This document shows positions 6,997 to 12,987 of a DNA stretch of 26,538 nt, in pieces. The translations under genes were made by a program, and so were the position numbers. The notes under the pieces were generated by a model. It had not been told where the DNA came from. It ran no database searches and saw only the letters and a list, made by a program, of their open reading frames with translations. Source of the DNA: a virus. The stretch lies in the IMG/VR virus record IMGVR_UViG_3300030451_006223, positions 1 through 26,538 of that record, one strand, 5' to 3'. Numbering within the stretch: position 1 is the first letter of the stretch; every line of letters begins with the position of its first letter.

Positions 6997-7060
6997 AACC
7001 GTCATCCAGCTTTTCTACAGAGCCAAGGATTTAATAAGTCAATCGACTTACTCAAAATAA
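6869..7060 (+). CDS. Unknown small helical protein, last gene of the operon
   Basis: 63 aa from the ATG at 6869, with AAGGAG upstream. It is well balanced in composition and helical (MSNKDIALKVVELSEKIIRN, then LSLKGLKEQLQSLGYD), looking more like a folded protein than the tail read over the same DNA in the other frame. A terminator follows within 50 bp. Confidence 0.68.
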   Translation: MSNKDIALKVVELSEKIIRNNPDLSLKGLKEQLQSLGYDLKDKTVIQLFYRAKDLISQSTYSK

Positions 7061-7073
7061 ACTATCTTTTTTT

Positions 7074-7106
7074 TAGGTTGCCATCTTCATGATGGCTTAC
7101 CTTTTT
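7074..7106 (+). terminator. Rho-independent terminator of the small-gene operon
   Basis: Stem GCCATC/GATGGC (7080-7085 with 7091-7096) around TTCAT, extended by AGG/CCT after a short internal mismatch, followed by TTTTT (7102-7106). A run of eight T precedes it, so it may work in both directions. It lies just after the last gene of the rightward operon. Confidence 0.72.
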
Positions 7107-7125
7107 GATACTCTTATAGGTTCCC

Positions 7126-7302
7126 ATGTTATTTAAAGAAGCAATTACACAAGTCGCAAGAAAACTCAAAGAGGATGAAGTCAGAGATCATTCTTTTACT
7201 CAGCTATTAGATAACTATCCAAAAGACTTATCAGAGGATGATTTAAGATTAGCTCTCAGAGCTATGGAGATCGTCTGTAGTGTTGTGCTTAAGGTAGACT
7301 AG
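7126..7302 (+). CDS. Orphan small helical protein after the terminator
   Basis: 58 aa, all helical: MLFKEAITQVARKLKEDEVR, then FTQLLDNYPKDLSEDDLRLA and a hydrophobic end (MEIVCSVVLKVD). Ribosome site weak. It lies after the terminator and 4 bp from the end of the convergent gene, so it needs read-through or its own promoter; I see no convincing one. Coding is supported mainly by the open frame with protein-like composition. Confidence 0.5.
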   Translation: MLFKEAITQVARKLKEDEVRDHSFTQLLDNYPKDLSEDDLRLALRAMEIVCSVVLKVD

Positions 7303-7306
7303 TACC

Positions 7307-7561
7307 CTATCCCTTTTCTTTTTTTCCCCGCTTCTCAGGGGGCTCAGGAATCCTCATCCAATACAATGGCTTGATGCCGAGTGTTGATAAGAATGAGCAG
7401 GTGTTCTTTTTGTCAGTGTCTGGTGATAGTAATTCCATCATTCCAGCATCGGTGTTTTTGCTGTGTGCGTAGATCAAACAGAAATCATTATCAGGCAATG
7501 GCTCCTCGTTGATATCGATCCACTTCTCGTTGGTCCTGTGTATGTAAACTAAATCGCCCAT
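7307..7561 (-). CDS. Unknown small protein, DUF551-like end
   Basis: 84 aa, last gene of the long leftward operon. It begins MGDLVYIHRTNEKWIDINEE and later reads GIKPLYWMRIPEPPE. The pattern of W-I-x-x-x-E-x-x-P-x near the start and a Y/H-W-M-x-x-P-x-P-P end resembles DUF551, a small family common in phages, but the spacing was not checked. Function unknown. Its ATG overlaps the previous stop (TGATG). Confidence 0.68.
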   Translation of the reverse strand: MGDLVYIHRTNEKWIDINEEPLPDNDFCLIYAHSKNTDAGMMELLSPDTDKKNTCSFLSTLGIKPLYWMRIPEPPEKRGKKEKG

Positions 7562-7737
7562 CAGTGAATGGTTTTCTTTTCTTCCTCGCCCATCATCACG
7601 AAGTCTGTGATCTCACCCACAACTTTAATTCCTTTCAACAATGCAATGCCCTCAGCTTGATCAAAGTCTTCAGCAACAATGTTAGGACCGTCATAAACTT
7701 TTCCGTCATGCTCGAATTCTGTTGCAAATATTTTCAT
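7561..7737 (-). CDS. Unknown 58-aa acidic protein
   Basis: 58 aa: MKIFATEFEHDGKVYDGPNI followed by a helix (AEDFDQAEGIALLKG), a strand (IKVVGEITDFV) and an acidic end. The strand-helix-strand layout with A.DF..AE is frequent in small phage proteins. Start and stop overlap both neighbours by 3 to 4 bases, which supports it as a real gene. Confidence 0.7.
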   Translation of the reverse strand: MKIFATEFEHDGKVYDGPNIVAEDFDQAEGIALLKGIKVVGEITDFVMMGEEEKKTIH

Positions 7738-7940
7738 ACGCTTATCTTTTGTGCCTCAGCTTTTGCTGACTCAAAGTTATCTCCAAGTTTTTGCCAGAGC
7801 TTATCTTCGTAACTTCTAAATACCCAGCCTGTAACCTTTCCTGTTTTTCTTCCCATTGGATTGTTGGGTATCCATCTCACAACAGGATCAGCTATCCCAA
7901 CAGTTTCTAATTCCTTGACCAAAATATCTTTTTTATTCAT
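7734..7940 (-). CDS. Unknown small protein
   Basis: 68 aa. Contains VRWIPNNPMGRKTGKVTGWV and a C-terminal helix (KLWQKLGDNFESAKAEAQKI). No domain recognised. No good Shine-Dalgarno, and it follows a 48-bp gap, unusual in this operon. Confidence 0.66.
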   Translation of the reverse strand: MNKKDILVKELETVGIADPVVRWIPNNPMGRKTGKVTGWVFRSYEDKLWQKLGDNFESAKAEAQKISV

Positions 7941-7988
7941 TTTTTTGGGTGTAAGTTAGTAAATAGGAACATCCAAGCTTTTTTTAAT

Positions 7989-8168
7989 TTAGCCATTGCT
8001 TATGTGGAATTTGCTGTAGTAGTCCTCGTACATATTTCTGAACTCCTCAAGAGTGGGAATAGGAACATGCAGGATTTTTTTATTTCCAATAGGAACATCT
8101 GAGTTTGTTAGATTTTTGATATAAGTTTTGTATGCTTCTCTCAATTGCTTCTCTGTATACAAAATCAT
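7989..8168 (-). CDS. Unknown 59-aa protein (short start chosen)
   Basis: 59 aa: MILYTEKQLREAYKTYIKNL, then NSDVPIGNKKILHVPIPTLE and EFRNMYEDYYSKFH. The phrase TLEEFR.MYE near the end is one I recall from small phage proteins of unknown role. The frame is open 20 residues further upstream, but the ATG at 8168 overlaps the previous stop as ATGA, the usual junction in this operon, and the upstream part would run inside the neighbouring gene. Confidence 0.66.
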   Translation of the reverse strand: MILYTEKQLREAYKTYIKNLTNSDVPIGNKKILHVPIPTLEEFRNMYEDYYSKFHISNG

Positions 8169-8509
8169 TTCTTGGGCGGGGCTTTCTTTGTTTTCCCCGG
8201 TCCAGCCCACAAGGTTTTTCTTGCCCAATAATTAGCCGAGAATTTGTCATTCTTTGTAAGCCCCCCACTTTTGTTTCTAATGCCAGCAGATCGTGCAAGA
8301 TAGGACTTCCTAGCCTTAGAACTATAATTATGACCATAACCTTTGTGTCCAAAATTAACTACCTTGACCTCGTTACCCTTCTTGGCTAACACTGTTTTCT
8401 TAAACTTACCTGAGCCACGGTATTGCATCGGCTTATTGAATCCGGGATATTTCTTACCCCTGTATTCAACTCCGCCTGAAACTCTTTTGGTGTCTTTGAC
8501 TGTAGCCAT
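8165..8509 (-). CDS. Basic phage protein, unknown function
   Basis: 114 aa, very basic. The second half contains NFGHKGYGHNYSSKARKSYL, ARSAGIRNKSGG and FSANYWARKTLWAGPGK. This matches the outline of a small phage family with a central G-rich turn, a K/R-S-F/Y-x-A-R helix and an S/A-x-x-YWA end; the function of that family is not known to me. Conserved Lys, Arg and aromatic residues suggest nucleic-acid or virion contact. It is one of several adjacent highly basic genes. Confidence 0.7.
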   Translation of the reverse strand: MATVKDTKRVSGGVEYRGKKYPGFNKPMQYRGSGKFKKTVLAKKGNEVKVVNFGHKGYGHNYSSKARKSYLARSAGIRNKSGGLTKNDKFSANYWARKTLWAGPGKTKKAPPKK

Positions 8510-8715
8510 TACTTCTTTTTCAAAGCATTCTTGTATGCCTGATGATTTGATCCTGGCATAAATACTTTTTCTTTGCCTCTTCCGTGTGAGTGTATCCCCT
8601 TGAGACCAAGCTTCTTAGCTTTCGCTTTTGCTTGGGCTGGGGTTTTAAAGATGTCCTTGTTTGCTCTAAAGACTTTGTGTCGTGGTTGCTTGGCTATCTT
8701 ACCTTTTAGAGGCAT
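8509..8715 (-). CDS. Small basic protein
   Basis: 68 aa, with a strong Shine-Dalgarno (AAGGAGG). Residues 20-60 read DIFKTPAQAKAKAKKLGLKG, IHSHGRGKEKVFMPGS. The A-K repeats form a basic helix, followed by an His/Gly turn. The H-x-H-G...FMPG pattern is familiar from tiny phage proteins without assigned role. Confidence 0.7.
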   Translation of the reverse strand: MPLKGKIAKQPRHKVFRANKDIFKTPAQAKAKAKKLGLKGIHSHGRGKEKVFMPGSNHQAYKNALKKK

Positions 8716-8836
8716 TGCTTTTCCTCCTTACTTTCTTCATGGACTTTAATTTCCTGAAGTCAGCACCGGTAATTCTGTTCTTTGGTTTTGCAACCTTCGC
8801 TATCTTTTTTTGTTTTGGTGATAATTTCTTACGCAT
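8699..8836 (-). CDS. 45-aa very basic peptide
   Basis: 45 aa: MRKKLSPKQKKIAKVAKPKN, then RITGADFRKLKSMKKVRRKS. Nearly half the residues are Lys or Arg. It has GGAGAAAG before the ATG, starts on the last base of the previous stop (TAATG), and its end runs over the start of the next gene. Tiny proteins of the form K-x-L-S-x-x-Q-K-x-I-A...P.N.I.G.DF..L are common in marine phage genomes, but their role is unknown. Confidence 0.7.
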   Translation of the reverse strand: MRKKLSPKQKKIAKVAKPKNRITGADFRKLKSMKKVRRKSNASKR

Positions 8837-9087
8837 TACTTTCTCCTTCTTGCTTTAACCTTTTTCCAAAGATCTGCATCGGCTTTTCTTGCACCACCTC
8901 GACCTGAAGCAAAAGACCTAGCCCTTGCTACACCCCATGATGTTGGAGTCTGTCCGGGTCTTGATCCGCTAGAATAAAAAGCTCCTCGACCTCTTCTTAC
9001 TACTTGCTTAAGAATTCCAACAGGAACATTGTATTTCTTAGACATATTTTTAAGAGTGGTTTCAGTGCTATTTTTTCTTTTTGCCAT
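8836..9087 (-). CDS. Basic phage protein, DUF5824-like
   Basis: 83 aa. The central stretch KKYNVPVGILKQVVRRGRGA, then PTSWGVARARSFASG and GGARKADADLWKK fits a widespread phage family (I know it as DUF5824; the number is from memory) with a helix of the form GVP...L..V..RG.GA and a conserved WG.AR..SF...G...RKAD.DL. No enzyme activity is known. It overlaps both neighbours. Confidence 0.72.
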   Translation of the reverse strand: MAKRKNSTETTLKNMSKKYNVPVGILKQVVRRGRGAFYSSGSRPGQTPTSWGVARARSFASGRGGARKADADLWKKVKARRRK

Positions 9088-9286
9088 CTTTAGCTCTCCG
9101 TTTGGCTAATTTGTTCATAGATGATTTAGATAGGGTTTTGTTCTTGTATTGTTTACGAGCTTTCAAGATTTCTTGTTCTCTTTTCTTTCTCTTCGCCCCA
9201 GTCAACCCAGCCAAATATTTTAAAGGCACACCACTTTTTGTTTTAGGAACTCGGGCAAACTTCCTTTTAGTGGTTTTGCTTTTCAT
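9068..9286 (-). CDS. Small basic protein, DUF5872-like
   Basis: 72 aa. Contains KSGVPLKYLAGLTGAKRKKR, then EQEILKARKQYKN. The phrase VP.KYL.GL.G.KRK.R..EI is characteristic of a small phage family I associate with DUF5872 (from memory). Lys and Arg exceed a third of the residues. The ATG directly follows the stop of the 32-aa membrane peptide gene. Confidence 0.7.
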   Translation of the reverse strand: MKSKTTKRKFARVPKTKSGVPLKYLAGLTGAKRKKREQEILKARKQYKNKTLSKSSMNKLAKRRAKDGKKKK

Positions 9287-9385
9287 CTACTTCCAAAAAT
9301 TAATTTTTTCCCACCAGCTAGGCTTGTATCTTTTGACCCAAGCTAAACCAACTGATACGACTACTATTAAAACTAACCATTCCAT
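9287..9385 (-). CDS. 32-aa single-span membrane peptide
   Basis: MEWLVLIVVVSVGLAWVKRY followed by KPSWWEKINFWK. Residues 3-17 are a membrane helix followed by a basic, Trp-rich cytoplasmic end (positive-inside, so N-out). AAGGAGAG lies just before the ATG. It overlaps the upstream gene by 13 bp and abuts the downstream start, which supports expression. It might be a membrane-active lysis peptide or a regulator of a membrane complex; there is no direct evidence for either. Confidence 0.66.
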   Translation of the reverse strand: MEWLVLIVVVSVGLAWVKRYKPSWWEKINFWK

Positions 9386-9762
9386 AGCTCTCTCCTTATT
9401 TTCTCTTTGTATTCTTTTCTAGCTTTATTCAATGTCACTTTGTTTTGTGCAATCAAACAAGGCACAGGGGTAGAATATTTACCCTCGTCAGGATATGAAT
9501 AAAAAAACTCGTGACTTGGATATTGAATGTCCAGATAATCAACTAATTTTTTTAACAATCCTAGCGATACAGTATTATCACCTATAAAAAGAAGAGCATC
9601 AAATTCGTCTACATCGTCTATCCAATTAGAACTTGTGAAGATGTTTAAAAAAGGAACAAGTTTAATCCTGTCCCTTTGGAATGATTCGATACTGTGTGGG
9701 CAGACTGCCCTTATTGAATTAAGGTATTGAGACCAATCAACCTCTTGATTTTTTCTTTCCAC
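9373..9762 (-). CDS. Unknown protein (GTG start)
   Basis: 129 aa. Contains ICPHS-like Cys (VCPHSIESFQRDRIKLV), an acidic loop and strand (NWIDDVDEFDALLFIGDNTV) and a basic helical end (NKARKEYKEKIRRELWNG). No family recognised. The GTG at 9762 is the first start in the frame and is overlapped by the Lys-rich peptide gene; a later start would lose little. Its end overlaps the membrane peptide gene. Confidence 0.66.
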   Translation of the reverse strand: MERKNQEVDWSQYLNSIRAVCPHSIESFQRDRIKLVPFLNIFTSSNWIDDVDEFDALLFIGDNTVSLGLLKKLVDYLDIQYPSHEFFYSYPDEGKYSTPVPCLIAQNKVTLNKARKEYKEKIRRELWNG

Positions 9763-9802
9763 CTTTTTTCTTTTTTTTACCTTTTCCTCTCATTCCCGGC
9801 AT
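9737..9802 (-). CDS. 21-aa Gly/Lys-rich peptide
   Basis: MPGMRGKGKKKKKGGKKKSR followed by G. GAGAGG lies eight bases before the ATG, and the start follows the previous stop by a few bases. Similar MPGM..K.KK peptides occur in phage genomes. The coding DNA is mostly A, so chance cannot be excluded. Confidence 0.48.
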   Translation of the reverse strand: MPGMRGKGKKKKKGGKKKSRG

Positions 9803-9806
9803 ACGA

Positions 9807-10085
9807 TCACCTCTCTTTATATATTTTGATAACCCGTTGTTTAACCATGTCCTTCATAGAATTGTCTGGCAACTCTTCCCAAGCTCTCCTTCTTTCCTCA
9901 CGAGTTTTGAGTCTAGCGATGGTCTTGGGTAAAGACATCTGCATAGCTAGAAGATAACATAAGTTTATACATCCGGGTGACAATCCTTTCATATAATCCA
10001 TTCTTTCTTGGTGCGTTTTCATCTCCCCGATTTTCATGGCGTAAGCTGCTGTATCTATGTCGCCCCAATCTGTTCTATGTTTCAT
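9807..10085 (-). CDS. Unknown helical protein
   Basis: 92 aa from the ATG at 10085 (a TTG three codons upstream is less likely). Helical, with many Met and charged residues: GEMKTHQERMDYMKGLSPGC, INLCYLLAMQMSLPKTIARL, KTREERRRAWEELP. The last part (REERR.A...LP) is often seen in small phage proteins; role unknown. It overlaps the DUF3310 gene by 11 bp. Confidence 0.7.
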   Translation of the reverse strand: MKHRTDWGDIDTAAYAMKIGEMKTHQERMDYMKGLSPGCINLCYLLAMQMSLPKTIARLKTREERRRAWEELPDNSMKDMVKQRVIKIYKER

Positions 10086-10314
10086 GTGTTTCAATAAGCT
10101 TTTTAATGAACCACTCCGATTTACGGATATCCTCTATGCCATTTTTTTTATAACATCTAAAAATATATTTCAGTATGTTCCCACGAAGGTAGCCTCTGAA
10201 TTCATCCTTAGTCATGGATGCCTCTATAAAATCAATGCATTGGACCCCATCACTAATTTTATAATGGTCTGGATTGATATTATCTTTATCATCTTCTCTC
10301 ATAGCTAAATACAT
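10075..10314 (-). CDS. DUF3310 protein
   Basis: 79 aa, almost exactly one DUF3310 domain: NPDHYKISDGVQCIDFIEA, F.GYLRGNILKYIFRCYKKN, then a DIRKSEWFIKKLIE helix. The family is common in phage replication regions. T7 gp1.7, which I recall as related, phosphorylates dGMP and dTMP, so nucleotide metabolism is a fair guess, but this protein is much shorter. Overlaps both neighbours by about 10 bp within the replication operon. Confidence 0.85.
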   Translation of the reverse strand: MYLAMREDDKDNINPDHYKISDGVQCIDFIEASMTKDEFRGYLRGNILKYIFRCYKKNGIEDIRKSEWFIKKLIETHET

Positions 10315-10619
10315 TTTTCTCCTAAATATTTTTTTGTTAATTCAAGCAGGCTCTCTTCAGTGCCATACCTATCTATAAACTTTGCTTTAAATGGATGTCT
10401 AGATGTGTAAAGGTCATTGTCAATACCTTCACGATGATGTTTGAAACAAAGGGGTAGTGTTTGGAAATGGCACCCGACAGAAGTCTTTCCAGAAATATGG
10501 TGGATCTCTGCCGGGCTACCTGCCCCAAAAAAATGTAAGCATACAATACATCCAAGCTGAGAGATACTGTCCATCCATTCTTTTTCAGCTTTATTGGGTG
10601 CTCTTCCTTTAAGCACCAT
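10305..10619 (-). CDS. Ref-like (RecA-dependent) HNH nuclease
   Basis: 104 aa. CIVC at residues 24-27, then AEIHHISGK, VGCHFQTLPLCFKHH and a SRHPFKAKFIDRYGTEESLL end. The Cys pair, the HH of EIHH, the LPLC..HH segment and the final YG.E..LL are the marks of the P1 Ref family (RecA-dependent nuclease, PF16786). Ref of phage P1 cuts within RecA-bound displacement loops. Here it lies in the replication operon opposite an ERF/YqaJ pair, so recombination-linked cutting or debranching is plausible. Overlaps neighbours by about 10 bp. Confidence 0.82.
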   Translation of the reverse strand: MVLKGRAPNKAEKEWMDSISQLGCIVCLHFFGAGSPAEIHHISGKTSVGCHFQTLPLCFKHHREGIDNDLYTSRHPFKAKFIDRYGTEESLLELTKKYLGEKCI

Positions 10620-10944
10620 ATCGTGATCGTTCTACTCTTAGGTTAGCCATCTTGGTACGCCACTCTTCAAACTGCATATCCACTGCTGACTTCTCTGTTT
10701 GTAATGCATCAAGGTTAGCTTTGGCTACCGCTACATTCATACTTGCCTTGTAGTAATCTTCGGTTGCTTCAGCCTTAGATTTTTGTGCGTTGTAACTTCT
10801 CTCCCCGTCATCCTTGGCTTGACAAAGCTGTATCCAAAAAATCTTTTTAAGATTTGCCTCTGATTTTAAAACATTAATTCTTGCTTCTTGTATTTTAGGA
10901 ATGATGTCCCTAAGCATTTGGTGAAAGTTTTCTTCTTGGTTCAT
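10609..10944 (-). CDS. Coiled-coil protein of unknown function
   Basis: 111 aa, nearly all helix with Ala/Glu/Lys heptads (IPKIQEARINVLKSEANLKK, ASMNVAVAKANLDALQTEKS) and a conserved-looking end FEEWRTKMANLRVERSRYG. Proteins with the ending E.WRT..A..R.E.R are frequent near phage recombination genes; their function is not known to me. It starts on the helicase stop (ATGA), so its product is probably made in step with the helicase. Confidence 0.74.
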   Translation of the reverse strand: MNQEENFHQMLRDIIPKIQEARINVLKSEANLKKIFWIQLCQAKDDGERSYNAQKSKAEATEDYYKASMNVAVAKANLDALQTEKSAVDMQFEEWRTKMANLRVERSRYGA

Positions 10945-12263
10945 ATCTGCTCGTATAAATCTTTCATCTTATCATCGGTACCAAATATTTCGTCAAACAA
11001 TGTAGTGAATTTTGATATCTCTGGACTAAACTCTAAACCGTATGTGCCAATATCACCAAGTCTGTTTTTTCTAAAAATAATTTCAGCCGATGTGTCGTTG
11101 TGGTTCTCTGTGTAATAACCATCCCGGTACAACATAGCCACCATGTCAGCATCTTGTTCTATTGATCCTGAGTCTCTAAGATCTGAAAGGACAGGTCGTT
11201 TATCGGTTCGACCCTCAACACCTCGGTTTAATTGCGACAAAGCTATTATTGGGCACGAAACTTGTTTCGCCAGCCCCTTCAGAAGATTGGATATGTAAGT
11301 CATTGATGCTGCCCTTGAGTCACTATTTGTTGGTGCCTTAGATGAGGTCATCAACAACTGCAAATAATCAACAACGATCAGATGTAATTTTTTTGATACA
11401 GCTAGACTATTGGTTTTGTTAACAAGTGTTTCTATTGTTATGGGTGAGTTGTCAAATATATATAAGCTTGTTTCGTCTATCTCTTTCATGGACTTCATAA
11501 AATCTACCTTTTGAGTATCACTCATCGTGTTTTTAAGGATTCTATCCATGGGTACTTTTGACATTGAGCTTATAACTTTTTTTAACAGTTGCTCGTTAGT
11601 CATCTCTAAACTAAAGATCAAAACATTTTTACCTGCTAGTGCGTTGGATGTTGCTACATTTAATGCAAAGGTTGTCTTACCCATGGCAGGTCTTCCAGCA
11701 ATTACAATTAAATCTCCTTGTTTAAATCCATTGATCTTGTCATCAACATTTTGAAAACCGGTTTTAATTACATTATTTTTTTCTTCCGGATTTGCGAGCT
11801 CATCAATTATGTTCTTGGATATTTCTTTTGCTAACTTAGGTGTACCAAAACTCCTGGTAATTTTATTTTCCATAAGCTTAGAGTTAACACGGTCAATCTT
11901 TTCCTCAATTGATCCTTCATCATAAACAATTCTAGGTATCTCATCAGATAAGTTTTCTAACTTTCTGTGTGCTGATTTTGTTAATAAAGAATCAAGCCAA
12001 GAATCAAATCCAGCCGCACTTATAAATGTGAGAATAACTTCTTTAACATCCTCTGACTCAACCTCAGAAAGGTGTGATGAAACAGTTACAAAATCATTTT
12101 GATTTGTATTCAGCATAGCCTTGTATGCGTTGGAGTACGCAACCCACCTAAAGTCATCAGGTTGGACTCCTCTCTCTACCCCCTTATCAAAACAGTCTCT
12201 TTCCATAATCATGGCGGAAATTACATTGGCTTCTAACTCTTTATCAAATACTCTTTTATCCAT
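10941..12263 (-). CDS. DnaB-like replicative helicase
   Basis: 440 aa, normal length. N-terminal helical DnaB-N domain (about 1-100, KELEANVISAMIMERDCF), linker, then RecA-like motor: Walker A GRPAMGKT (190-197), SLEM (218-221), Walker B LIVVDYLQLL (295-304), Arg-rich segment with SQLNRGVEGR and SDLRDSGSIEQDADM typical of the family, and Gly-rich RKNRLGDIG near the end. It unwinds DNA ahead of the fork as a hexamer. Its gene overlaps the initiator gene by 8 bp with AGAGAGG before the ATG, the O-P-like pairing of initiator and helicase. No primase or polymerase gene is in the window. Confidence 0.95.
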   Translation of the reverse strand: MDKRVFDKELEANVISAMIMERDCFDKGVERGVQPDDFRWVAYSNAYKAMLNTNQNDFVTVSSHLSEVESEDVKEVILTFISAAGFDSWLDSLLTKSAHRKLENLSDEIPRIVYDEGSIEEKIDRVNSKLMENKITRSFGTPKLAKEISKNIIDELANPEEKNNVIKTGFQNVDDKINGFKQGDLIVIAGRPAMGKTTFALNVATSNALAGKNVLIFSLEMTNEQLLKKVISSMSKVPMDRILKNTMSDTQKVDFMKSMKEIDETSLYIFDNSPITIETLVNKTNSLAVSKKLHLIVVDYLQLLMTSSKAPTNSDSRAASMTYISNLLKGLAKQVSCPIIALSQLNRGVEGRTDKRPVLSDLRDSGSIEQDADMVAMLYRDGYYTENHNDTSAEIIFRKNRLGDIGTYGLEFSPEISKFTTLFDEIFGTDDKMKDLYEQI

Positions 12264-12903
12264 GTTTCCTCTCTATTATTGCGTTAAATTGTGTCAGCGA
12301 AAGCAATGTCCGGCATGTTGGCTTACCTTTCATGTATCCGTTTAGTCTTGTCCTGTAATACTGTGCGTTATTTGCTATTTCAAAATAAGATTCCCAAAAC
12401 TCTCTTTTGGTGAGGTCTAATTTCTTTCCCGTTTTAGGTGATACTAAACCTCTTCGTGCCTCATCTTTTAATTTGTTCCAATTGTTTCTAATGACATATG
12501 CATTAGCAGAATGTACAAAATACTTTTGATCGCATTTCTCTTTATAGATATCAAAAATCTCCTCATAACTTAATATATATACTTGTTTAGTATAAGTTTT
12601 AGTATTGTGTACTTTTACAGTACCCCCCTGTACTTCTGAAGTACCCCCCTTACTAAACACTAATTTGTATAGATTTGATGTGTCATTTCTGTTTTGCCAT
12701 TCAATATATCCAAGATCCCTTAATGTATTTAAATTTGTAATTACTGCATTTCTACTCAGGCAACTTATCTTCATAATCCTTGCATGCGATGGGTATGACT
12801 TACCGAACTCATCTGCATAGTTAGCTAAAATAAAAAGAATTAGTTTCTGGGTGGGTGATATACCCTCAAGCTGTACAACTTCTGTTATATGTTTTACCGA
12901 CAT
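12256..12903 (-). CDS. Replication initiator, winged-helix (lambda O-like)
   Basis: 215 aa from the ATG at 12903, chosen because AGAGG precedes it by four bases; 16 further residues are open upstream without a ribosome site. Residues 14-82 form a winged helix (SPTQKLILFILANYADEFGK, SYPSHARIMKISCLSRNAVI, NLNTLRDLGYIEW). Residues 85-99 are a repeated linker GGTSEVQ-GGTVKVH encoded by two 21-bp DNA repeats. The C-terminal half (110-215) is helical and aromatic and probably contacts the helicase. Domain order, neighbouring dnaB-like gene and internal repeats all match lambda O in layout, though not clearly in sequence. A transcription-repressor role is a weaker alternative. Confidence 0.8.
   Translation of the reverse strand: MSVKHITEVVQLEGISPTQKLILFILANYADEFGKSYPSHARIMKISCLSRNAVITNLNTLRDLGYIEWQNRNDTSNLYKLVFSKGGTSEVQGGTVKVHNTKTYTKQVYILSYEEIFDIYKEKCDQKYFVHSANAYVIRNNWNKLKDEARRGLVSPKTGKKLDLTKREFWESYFEIANNAQYYRTRLNGYMKGKPTCRTLLSLTQFNAIIERKHG
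12541..12650. other. Candidate replication origin inside the initiator gene
   Basis: Two tandem 21-bp dyad repeats (12609-12650) are flanked on one side by about 68 bp of very AT-rich DNA (12541-12608, including TTAATATATATAC). Initiator gene, iterons in its interdomain linker and adjoining AT-rich tract are the plan of the lambda origin. Predicted from structure only. Confidence 0.65.
12609..12650. repeat. Two tandem 21-bp iterons with internal dyads
   Basis: Units 12609-12629 and 12630-12650 match at 18 of 21 positions; both read GTACTT, six variable bases, then GTACCCCCCT. Unit 2 holds a perfect 7+1+7 palindrome (GTACTTC-T-GAAGTAC, 12630-12644); unit 1 has GTACT/AGTAC arms. The period equals seven codons, so the repeat leaves the reading frame intact. 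Confidence 0.8.
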
Positions 12904-12922
12904 GATACCTCTATTTCTGTGT

Positions 12923-12951
12923 AGAATAATTGTGTTGTACTCTTTTGTCAA
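12923..12951 (-). promoter_or_regulatory. Leftward promoter of the replication operon
   Basis: On the minus strand: -35 TTGACA (12951-12946), 17-bp spacer, -10 TATTCT (12928-12923). Start of transcription expected near 12916, giving a leader of about 13 bases before the ribosome site of the initiator gene. The shared motif lies immediately upstream of the -35. Confidence 0.68.
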
Positions 12952-12973
12952 TTCGTTTACAATGTCTAAACAT
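12945..12973 (+). promoter_or_regulatory. Rightward promoter of the recombination operon
   Basis: TTGTCA (12945-12950), 17-bp spacer, AAACAT (12968-12973). A weak match, but its layout (TTG-x-C, shared motif, AACATT) resembles the promoter at 16178. Its -35 overlaps that of the leftward promoter, so the two probably compete. Confidence 0.45.
12952..12965 (+). promoter_or_regulatory. Shared 14-nt motif, copy 3 (12/14 match)
   Basis: TTCGTTTACAATGT differs from the two exact copies (4059-4072, 16183-16196) at two positions. It sits between the -35 boxes of two divergent promoters and the rightward -10, a place from which one bound protein could control both. Confidence 0.5.
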
Positions 12974-12987
12974 TATTGGAGGTATCA

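Noticed and set aside
8080-8389. Overlapping frames on both strands around the basic-protein genes
   Set aside because: They conflict with the coupled series of small genes with ATGA and TAATG junctions and carry no ribosome sites.
12609-12650. Short CRISPR-like array
   Set aside because: The two repeats are directly adjacent with no spacers and keep the reading frame, so they are iterons rather than CRISPR repeats.
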